The notes under the pieces were generated by a model. It was given only the letters and a program-made list of their open reading frames with translations. It did no database searches and had not been told where the DNA came from. From Azophilus sp964348115 (GTDB lineage Bacteria; Pseudomonadota; Gammaproteobacteria; Pseudomonadales; Azotimanducaceae), in assembly GCA_964348115.1 (NCBI GenBank), contig CAYGBY010000002.1, positions 1-57,140 on the forward strand: a DNA stretch of 57,140 bases. Reading direction: 5' to 3'. The position numbers and the translations under genes were made by a program. Shown here piece by piece: positions 51,157 through 57,140 of this stretch; the first letter of the stretch is position 1; every line of letters begins with the position of its first letter.

Positions 51157-52627
51157 GAGGCCGCCAACCGCCAACCCCGACAGCGCCCGACTCGTTGAAG
51201 GCTCGACTGCCAGGCATCTGGCCAGCCTGACCATTCCCATGTTCCTGGGCATCTCCTCGATGTTCATAGCGTCGCTGATCGACACCATCTACGTCGGCTG
51301 GCTGGGCAGCGCGGAGTTGGCTGCGGTGAGCTTCAGCTTTCCCCTGATCATGGGGCTGACCACCCTGTCCATGGGCATCGGCGTGGGCGCCGCCTCCATC
51401 ATCGCCCGCTTGGCCGGCAGCGGCGACCGGGCCCCGATCCGTCGCCTTTCCACCCACGCCCTGCTGCTGGCGGCCTTGCTTTCCGCCATCCTCTCCACAG
51501 GGCTGTACATCTCCCAAGAGCCGGTGTTTCGCACCTTGGGCGCGGATGCCGAAATCCTGCGGCTGATCCGCACCTACATCAGCGTATGGATGTTCGGGCT
51601 GCCGTTCTTCGTGCTGCCCATGGTGGCCACCATGATGATGCGCGCGCTGGGCAACGCCCGCCTGCCCGGCCTCATCATGGGCGGCAGCGCCGTCCTGCAG
51701 GTGGCGCTGGCGCCGCCGCTCATCTTCGGCGTGCCCGGCTACGCCGATGGGCTGGGGCTGCCCGGCGCCGCCTGGGCCTTCGTGCTGTCCCGCCTGATCA
51801 TCTTCGCCATCACCTGGGCGGTGCTGCGGCGCATGCAGTTGATCGAATTCCGCATCCCCAACCCGGCGGCGCTCTGGGCGTCTTGGCGGGAGGTGCTGGC
51901 CATCGGCGCGCCCAGTGCGCTGAACAACCTGATTGCGCCCGCTTCGCTGGCCGTCACAGTGGCGCTGCTGGCCGCGCACAGCCACGCCGTAGTGGCCGGA
52001 TTCGGCATCGCCTCACGCATAGAGTCCTTAGCCATCATGCTGCTCATGGCGCTGTCCGCCAGCACCGGTCCCTTTGTGGGCCAGAACTGGGGGGCGGGAC
52101 GCCACCAGCGCATCCAGGAGGCGCACAAGCTGGCGTACCGCTTCGCCTTGGCCTACAGCCTAGTGGTGTGCCTGATTCTGGCCTTGTGGGGGCGGCCCAT
52201 AGTGGCGGCCATCATCGATGACGCCCCAGTGGTGGAAGCCGCCTACGCCTTCCTGGCGATGGTGCCGGTCAGCTACGGCTTGCTGGGCGTGGGCATGATC
52301 GCCGCCGCCACATTCACCGCCCTCGGCAACCCCATGCCGGCCCTGGCGCTTTCCCTGGGACGCTTGGTGGTGTTCTACGTGCCGCTGGCGCTGCTGGGCG
52401 ATAGGCTGTTCGGCTACCTAGGCATCTATGGCGCCGCAGCCCTGGCCAACTTGATCATCGGGGGGCTGTCCGCTTGGTGGCTGCGCCGCCACCTGCGGCG
52501 GCGCACTCCCACGAACCTGCCGACTGGCGTACAAGCACCCCCTTCCCCACGCATCAGCGCACTGGACGCCGGGACGAAAACGCCTAGGGAACCTCTGAAC
52601 AAGTCCCGGAAGCCCAGAGGAGCCTAA
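51146..52627 (+). CDS. MATE family multidrug exporter with element-encoded C-terminus
   Basis: This 493-residue inner-membrane antiporter has 12 predicted helices. MATE features include FIASLIDTIYVGWLGSAELAAVSF in helix 1-2, FGIASRIESLAIMLLMALSASTGPFVGQNWGAGR in two conserved halves at mid-protein, and YGLLGVGMIAAATFTALGNP. After the last helix, the final 14 residues (PREPLNKSRKPRGA) and the TAA stop are encoded by the CTAG and end of the adjacent family A element. The native C-terminus was therefore replaced. The fold itself is complete, so function may persist. Confidence 0.92.
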   Translation: MKPERPPTANPDSARLVEGSTARHLASLTIPMFLGISSMFIASLIDTIYVGWLGSAELAAVSFSFPLIMGLTTLSMGIGVGAASIIARLAGSGDRAPIRRLSTHALLLAALLSAILSTGLYISQEPVFRTLGADAEILRLIRTYISVWMFGLPFFVLPMVATMMMRALGNARLPGLIMGGSAVLQVALAPPLIFGVPGYADGLGLPGAAWAFVLSRLIIFAITWAVLRRMQLIEFRIPNPAALWASWREVLAIGAPSALNNLIAPASLAVTVALLAAHSHAVVAGFGIASRIESLAIMLLMALSASTGPFVGQNWGAGRHQRIQEAHKLAYRFALAYSLVVCLILALWGRPIVAAIIDDAPVVEAAYAFLAMVPVSYGLLGVGMIAAATFTALGNPMPALALSLGRLVVFYVPLALLGDRLFGYLGIYGAAALANLIIGGLSAWWLRRHLRRRTPTNLPTGVQAPPSPRISALDAGTKTPREPLNKSRKPRGA

Positions 52628-52825
52628 AGGGCGTGATGGCAAGGCGCGGCGAAGCCGTGTGGCTTGCCCCCCACACAATGAGCCGCAACACAGCCAACGC
52701 CCCCTTTGGACCCTCCCGAAGGGCATCCCGCCGCGCTGTGGCTCGCCTTGCCATGGCCGCAACGCCGTCTCCGCCCGCAAACAGCGGCGCGCTGGGCGAA
52801 CGCGACCTGTTCAGAGGTTACCTAG
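52584..52825. mobile_element. Family A MITE, complete copy in reverse orientation (234 bp plus CTAG)
   Basis: The element spans 52588-52821, from GGAACCTCTGAACAAGTCCC to its inverted end (one change, GGTTAC), with CTAG at 52584-52587 and 52822-52825. The interior matches the reverse complement of the 49373-49636 copy. It provides the stop codon of the MATE gene. Immediately to the right, TGTGCTGCCCC resembles the start of the family B unit, so the site has been hit more than once. Confidence 0.87.
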
Positions 52826-52840
52826 TGTGCTGCCCCGGCG

Positions 52841-53083
52841 TCAACCCCCCTCGATGCGGGGCATGAAGAACACTTCGCTGGTGGGACCGATGGGCTCAAG
52901 GAAGGCATCCTGGCAGATCTGGCCGTCTATGGCGGCGGCGGCCTTGCCCAGGGGCTCGGCGATGCCTGGCCAGCGCTCATCCAGCGCCCGCATCAGTTCG
53001 CGGTAATTCTCCACGAACAACTCCACCTCCCGCTGCCCGCCGGTATGGGCGAGCAGGTTGTCAGGTATCGTTACCTTCGCCAT
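52841..53083 (-). CDS. MoaD/ThiS-family sulfur carrier-like protein
   Basis: This 80-residue beta-grasp protein ends in EGG, the C-terminal di-glycine needed for adenylation and thiocarboxylation in MoaD and ThiS. KVTIPDNLLAHTGGQREVEL and VFFMPRIEGG fit the family. ATG 53081-53083 was chosen; nine extra upstream codons are unlikely. It lies 43 bp after the molybdenum hydroxylase large-subunit gene on the same strand, so it is likely the last gene of that operon. A role in cofactor sulfuration or maturation is inferred. Confidence 0.85.
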   Translation of the reverse strand: MAKVTIPDNLLAHTGGQREVELFVENYRELMRALDERWPGIAEPLGKAAAAIDGQICQDAFLEPIGPTSEVFFMPRIEGG

Positions 53084-53126
53084 GCGCCAGTGCCCCTCAG
53101 GCCCGTGCATTGATCCAGCTAGCGGT

Positions 53127-55382
53127 TCAAGCGTCCAGGGCCTCCAGAATGCGCGGCGGCGACAGGGGCAGATCGTTCATGCGCACGCCCGTGGCGTCCC
53201 GCACGGCGTTGGCCACTGCGGCCAAGGGCGCAACAATGGGGGTCTCCCCCACACCCCGCACCCCGTAGGGGTGGCTGGGGTTGGGCACTTCGATGATCTG
53301 GGCGTCGATCATGGGCAGATCGGAAGCCACCGGCATTCGGTAGTCCAGAAAGCCTGCGTTCTCCATGACGCCGTTCTCGTCATAGATGTACTCCTCGTTC
53401 AGCGCCCAGCCGATGCCTTGGGCGGCGCCGCCCTGCATCTGCCCCTCCACGTAGGCGGGATGGATGGCCTTGCCGGCATCCTGCACCCCGGTGAAGGAAA
53501 GCACTTCCACAGCGCCCGTCTCCCTATCCACCTTCAGGTCCGTGAAGTTTATGGAGAAACCGGCCCCAGCGCCCTGGGCGTTCACCGAGGCGCGGCCCAG
53601 GATGGGGCCGCCGGTCCTTGCAGCGCCAGCGGCCAAGTCCGCCAAGCTAAGGGGGGTGACGTCCGCATTGACCCCGGGGGCGGGCACGGCCTTGCCGTCC
53701 TGCCAGTCCACCTGGTCCGCATCCATGCCCCAGGTGGCGGCGGCGCGCCCCTTGCATTCGGCGATGATGTCCTCGCAGGCGCGCACCACGGCCAAGCCTG
53801 TGGCGAAAGTGGTGCGGCTGCCGCCCGTGACCATGCAGTAGCCGGTGCTCTCCGTGTCGCCGACGTAGGTCTTCACCTGCTCGTAGGGAACCCCTAGGGT
53901 CTCCGCAGCCATCAAGCACATGGAGGCGCGGGAGCCGCCGATGTCTGGGTTGCCCTCCATGACCACCACGCTGCCATCCTCATTGATGCGCACTTCGGCG
54001 CTGGATTGCATGCCGATGTTGAACCAGAAGCCGGCGGCAACCCCGCGTCCCGCGCCTTCCGGCAATGGCGCGGCATAGTTGGGATGTTTCTTCGCCGCTT
54101 CGATGCAGGCCTTAAAGCCGATGGGCGGGAACTTCGGCCCGTAAGGGGCCTGCGTGCCCTCATCAGCGGCGTTCTTCAGGCGCAAATCCAGGGGATCCAT
54201 GCCCAGCTTGCGGGCGAGATCGTCCAAGGCCACCTCCATGGCATGCATGGACTGCGGCGCGCCCGGCGCCCGGTAGGCGGCCACCTTGGGCTTGTTCACC
54301 AGCACGTCGTAGCCTTCAATCTTGAAGTTCGCCAGATCATAGGGGGCCAGGATGGCCATGGCGCCAGGGCCCACCGGGGCGCCCGCAAAGGCGCCGGCCT
54401 CGTAGGCCAGCCAGGCGGTGGCGGCGGTGAGCTTGCCTTCCTTGGTGGCCCCCACCTTCACCCGGCATACAGTGCCGGAAGTGGGGCCAGTGGCGCGAAA
54501 CACCTCCTCGCGGGTCATCACCATCTTCACCGGTCGGGCGGCCTTTTGGGAAAGCAACACCGCCACGGGCTCCAGATAGACCACTGTCTTGCCGCCGAAG
54601 CCGCCGCCGATCTCCGACGCGATGAACTTGAGGTCCGCCACTTTCCAGTTGAGTATCTTGGCGGTCATGGTGCGGAAGTCGAAGTGGCCTTGGGTGCAGC
54701 ACCAGACCGTCGCCTTGCCTTCCTCATTCACCGTGGCGATGCAGGCGTGGGGCTCGATGTAGCCTTGGTGGGCCATGGGAATGCGGCACTCGTTCTCCAC
54801 CACCACGTCGGCCTCGGCGAAGCCGGCCTCCACATCCCCCCGGGAGAAGCCCACCACCGCGGCGATGTTGCTGGGCGCTTGCGGCTTTTCCGGCAGGTTC
54901 TTGGTGAAGCATTGGTCATTGAGCAGGGGGGCATCAGGCTGCATCGCCTCCAGCACATCGAGCACCGGGGTCAGCGCTTCGTACTCCACCTCTATGGCGT
55001 CCAAGGCGCGTTCCGCTGTCTCCAGGGAGGTCGCCGCCACGGCGGCCACCGCTTGGCCGTGATAGAGCGCCTTGTCGCGAGCCATGATGTTGTGCGCCAA
55101 GTCAGCCACATCGCCGCCGCCCTCGCCAGCCAGCTCGCCACCCGATATCTCCGGGAAATCAGCCCCGCACACCGCCGAGCATACGCCGTCCATGGCCAGC
55201 GCCTTGGACAGATCCACGCGTTTGATGCGGGCATGGGCGTGAGGGCTGCGCAGCACCTTGCCGAACAACATGTTCGGCAGGTTTAAATCCGCGCCGAACT
55301 GCGCCCGGCCGGTTACTTTGTCCACGCCGTCCGGGCGCACCGGACGGGTTCCCACATACTTGTAATCCACGGCTTCAGCCAT
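53127..55382 (-). CDS. Xanthine dehydrogenase-family molybdenum hydroxylase, large (Mo) subunit
   Basis: This 751-residue Mo-MCD-binding subunit has GVDKVTGRAQFGADL at the N-terminus, IGGGFGGKT, VAAYRAPGAPQSMHAMEVALD, and the catalytic glutamate Glu713 in GVRGVGETPIVAPL. The CO dehydrogenase signature with active-site cysteine is absent, so it is not a CoxL-type enzyme. It hydroxylates an aromatic heterocycle, aldehyde or acyl-CoA; the 4-hydroxybenzoyl-CoA reductase-like subgroup is possible. It is third in a medium-small-large order, followed by the MoaD-like gene. Confidence 0.92.
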   Translation of the reverse strand: MAEAVDYKYVGTRPVRPDGVDKVTGRAQFGADLNLPNMLFGKVLRSPHAHARIKRVDLSKALAMDGVCSAVCGADFPEISGGELAGEGGGDVADLAHNIMARDKALYHGQAVAAVAATSLETAERALDAIEVEYEALTPVLDVLEAMQPDAPLLNDQCFTKNLPEKPQAPSNIAAVVGFSRGDVEAGFAEADVVVENECRIPMAHQGYIEPHACIATVNEEGKATVWCCTQGHFDFRTMTAKILNWKVADLKFIASEIGGGFGGKTVVYLEPVAVLLSQKAARPVKMVMTREEVFRATGPTSGTVCRVKVGATKEGKLTAATAWLAYEAGAFAGAPVGPGAMAILAPYDLANFKIEGYDVLVNKPKVAAYRAPGAPQSMHAMEVALDDLARKLGMDPLDLRLKNAADEGTQAPYGPKFPPIGFKACIEAAKKHPNYAAPLPEGAGRGVAAGFWFNIGMQSSAEVRINEDGSVVVMEGNPDIGGSRASMCLMAAETLGVPYEQVKTYVGDTESTGYCMVTGGSRTTFATGLAVVRACEDIIAECKGRAAATWGMDADQVDWQDGKAVPAPGVNADVTPLSLADLAAGAARTGGPILGRASVNAQGAGAGFSINFTDLKVDRETGAVEVLSFTGVQDAGKAIHPAYVEGQMQGGAAQGIGWALNEEYIYDENGVMENAGFLDYRMPVASDLPMIDAQIIEVPNPSHPYGVRGVGETPIVAPLAAVANAVRDATGVRMNDLPLSPPRILEALDA

Positions 55383-55429
55383 TTGCGGTCTCCTTCCTCT
55401 TCAAAGATGGGCTTTGCGTTGCGATTCGG

Positions 55430-55909
55430 TCAGGCTGGGTGGGCCAGCTCCGCGGCGGCGTCCTGAACGGCGCGCACGATCTTGTCGTAGCCGGTGCAGC
55501 GGCACAGGTTGCCGGCCAGCCAATAGCGAATGGTGCGTTCGTCCGGGTTGGGGTTCTTGTCCAGCAGCGCCTTGGCCGCCACGATGAAGCCCGGCGTGCA
55601 GATGCCGCACTGCAGCGCGGCATGGTCCAGAAATTTCTGCTGCAGGGGATGCAGCCCATCGGCCCCAGCGATGCCTTCGATGGTGGTTATCTCCTGTCCT
55701 TCGGCCTCGGCGGCGAACATCAGGCAGGCGCACACCAAGCGCCCGTTAACCAGCACGGAACAGGCCCCGCAGTCTCCCGTGCCGCAGCCTTCCTTGACGC
55801 CCATGGCGCCTACTTCCTCGCGCAGCGCCTCCAGCAGGGACTGCTGCGCGGAACATAGAAATTCGACCGTTTCGCCGTTGATGATGGATTGTACGTGCAT
55901 TTTGCTCAT
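55430..55909 (-). CDS. Molybdenum hydroxylase, small [2Fe-2S] subunit
   Basis: This 159-residue protein has the plant-type ferredoxin cluster motif GCGTGDCGACSVLVNG with a later CACL, and the second alpha-helical cluster motif CGICTPGF and CRCTGYDKI. It carries electrons from the Mo subunit to the FAD subunit. ATG 55907-55909 was chosen; a second ATG three codons later is possible. It lies 20 bp after the FAD subunit gene. Confidence 0.95.
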   Translation of the reverse strand: MSKMHVQSIINGETVEFLCSAQQSLLEALREEVGAMGVKEGCGTGDCGACSVLVNGRLVCACLMFAAEAEGQEITTIEGIAGADGLHPLQQKFLDHAALQCGICTPGFIVAAKALLDKNPNPDERTIRYWLAGNLCRCTGYDKIVRAVQDAAAELAHPA

Positions 55910-55929
55910 GAATGGTGCTCCGTGGAAAG

Positions 55930-56814
55930 TCAAGCGGATGCGGCCAAAGCCCGATCCCGGGCCTTGGCGCCGGCGCGCCGGCACAACACTGCGACCACCT
56001 TGCGGCGGTATGTGGCCGTGCCTCTCTTGTCGGAAATGGGGGATGAAGCCGCGCTGCAGGCTTCGCCGGCGGCGGCCAAGGCCGCATCGTCCAGGCTGGT
56101 TCCAATCAGGGCATCCGCGGCGCCATCCACCTTCAGAGGCGTGGGCGCTACGGCGCCTATGCCCACCCGGGCGGCCGTGCACAGGCCGTCCCCATTCAGG
56201 GTGACGCTGACCCCGGCGCCGGCCACGGCGATGTCCATCTCCGTGCGCGGGATGAAGCGCAAATAGGCGTCCCCGCTGTTCGGCGCCGGGCGGGGAAACT
56301 TCACGCCCAAAAGAAATTCAGCATCGGCCAGTGCGTTTACGCCCACGCCTGTGCAGAAGTCCTCCACCGGCATTTCCCGCCTTCCATCGGGGCCCGCGAT
56401 GACGCACGAACCCCGGTTGGCGATCATGGCTGGGGTGGTGTCCGCCGCCGGCGAGGCGTTGCACAGGTTGCCGCCTAGGGTGGCGCGCCCCTGGATTTGC
56501 GTGGAGCCGATGAGGTCCGCGGCCTCGACAAGGCCGGGAAGGAGGCCGCGCAACTCTTCGTTTTCGTTCAGCAACGCGCTGGGAATGGCCGCGCCGACGT
56601 AGATTTTATCCGCACCTATATGTAGATGGTTGGTCTCGTCGATTTTCTTTATGTCGACGATGGTGCGCGGCGCCTTGTCCGGGCCGCGCAGCTGCACGAT
56701 CAGGTCCGTGCCGCCGGCGAGCACTTGCGCCCGCACGCCGCGGGCGGCGCACTCCTGCAGAACGCTCAGGGCATCGGCGACGCCTAGCGGCGCGACATAG
56801 GCAAATTCCCCCAT
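55930..56814 (-). CDS. Molybdenum hydroxylase, medium FAD-binding subunit
   Basis: This 294-residue CoxM-like subunit has the FAD pyrophosphate motifs AGGTDLIVQLR and ATLGGNLCNASPAADTTPAM, and a CO_deh_flav_C-like C-terminal domain starting after PRTEMDIAVAGA. It passes electrons to an external acceptor. It is the first gene of the operon, with a strong GGAGG ribosome binding site and a 326-bp non-coding region upstream. Confidence 0.94.
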   Translation of the reverse strand: MGEFAYVAPLGVADALSVLQECAARGVRAQVLAGGTDLIVQLRGPDKAPRTIVDIKKIDETNHLHIGADKIYVGAAIPSALLNENEELRGLLPGLVEAADLIGSTQIQGRATLGGNLCNASPAADTTPAMIANRGSCVIAGPDGRREMPVEDFCTGVGVNALADAEFLLGVKFPRPAPNSGDAYLRFIPRTEMDIAVAGAGVSVTLNGDGLCTAARVGIGAVAPTPLKVDGAADALIGTSLDDAALAAAGEACSAASSPISDKRGTATYRRKVVAVLCRRAGAKARDRALAASA

Positions 56815-57140
56815 GAATCCTCCAAATTGGCTGTCAATATGTATCAGCGCTGCGTGTCAGCAGCGACGGTCAGCGGCCGCTTCAGCAGCACGCGCCAAGT
56901 TGATGGCGCAATCTACGCATGTGCGCGCACTATAGCAAATGCGTCCTCCGCAAAACAGCAGCCCTGAGCCTGCACACAGGACCATCCCAAAGTCGCCCAC
57001 CAGCCCTCGATAAAGCCCTATATAGATGGTTTATGAATATTTCCGCAAGATTCCGCAACATGCTTCTCAACCTGCCTCAGCCTGACTCCCCCCTCCCCCG
57101 GAGCGGTACGGGGCACGTGGGTGACGGCGGCCTCAACCAG
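56815..57140. other. Upstream region of the molybdenum hydroxylase operon
   Basis: No gene is recognisable. On the minus strand GGAGG (56823-56819) lies 4 nt before the ATG of the FAD subunit. An inverted repeat CGCTGC/GCAGCG (56848-56853 and 56860-56865) could form a small leader hairpin. The 57010-57060 part is AT-richer than average and might hold promoters, but no convincing pair was found. An open frame from the ATG at 57060 to the window end is too short to judge. Confidence 0.45.

Noticed and set aside
57060..57140. Possible start of a new plus-strand gene at the window end
   Set aside because: Only 27 codons are visible, with no ribosome binding site or motif.

Overview
The window is GC-rich bacterial chromosome, about 57 kb, densely packed with short gaps, many 1-11 nt start/stop overlaps and many TTG/GTG starts. 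The queG // nnr-tsaE-amiB/C-mutL-miaA block (7981-14976) is the classical gammaproteobacterial order. MutL carries an endonuclease-type C-terminal motif that enteric bacteria lack. FdsGBA-type formate dehydrogenase, an HpnN-like exporter and paired catabolic acyl-CoA dehydrogenases and MaoC proteins also occur. The best reading is a non-enteric, metabolically versatile aerobic gammaproteobacterium. The species cannot be named from the sequence alone. No rRNA, tRNA or CRISPR array was seen.

Layout. 1-3624 (minus): a MalT-type LuxR regulator upstream of a hydantoinase/oxoprolinase A gene cut by the window edge. 3919-7831 (plus): glutamine-dependent NAD synthetase, an exported metallo-beta-lactamase-fold protein with lost metal ligands, and an orphan GlpS-like ABC ATPase. 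7981-14976: the conserved housekeeping block. 14997-19261: a DHRS1-like SDR, a flavoprotein of the 3-ketosteroid dehydrogenase type and an aromatic-acid-type MFS transporter. 19316-25468 (minus): soluble NAD-dependent formate dehydrogenase (fdsG, fdsB, fdsA, fdsD, fdhD).

25893-32373 (minus): a tightly coupled signalling operon. It holds a DUF523/DUF1722 protein, an RsbW-like ATPase, a STAS protein, a response regulator with PP2C output, a periplasmic binding protein and a TorS-like histidine kinase. It looks like a periplasmic ligand sensor driving a partner switch. 32503-34604: two overlapping acyl-CoA dehydrogenase genes. 34842-39334: an HpnN/MMPL-type exporter overlapping an LtaS/OpgB-type envelope transferase. 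39861-46598 (minus): two pairs of MaoC proteins, GST, an LLM flavin oxidoreductase, a SnoaL-like protein, a PHP hydrolase, coaE and an enoyl-CoA hydratase-like protein, suggesting degradation of a CoA-activated substrate, possibly steroid- or terpenoid-like. 46857-49376: an octaheme cytochrome with HEAT-like and TPR regions. 49633-52627: SDR, HAD phosphatase, MATE exporter. 52841-56814 (minus): a three-subunit molybdenum hydroxylase followed by a MoaD/ThiS-like sulfur carrier.

The least expected layer is non-coding. At least three families of small inverted-repeat elements sit between genes, two of them with CTAG at their borders. Because CTAG contains TAG on both strands, several elements coincide exactly with gene stop codons, and one supplies the last codons and stop of the MATE gene. 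A 33-bp cassette flanked by CTAG on both sides occurs twice, 28 kb apart. A different element lies in the putative leader of the formate dehydrogenase operon.
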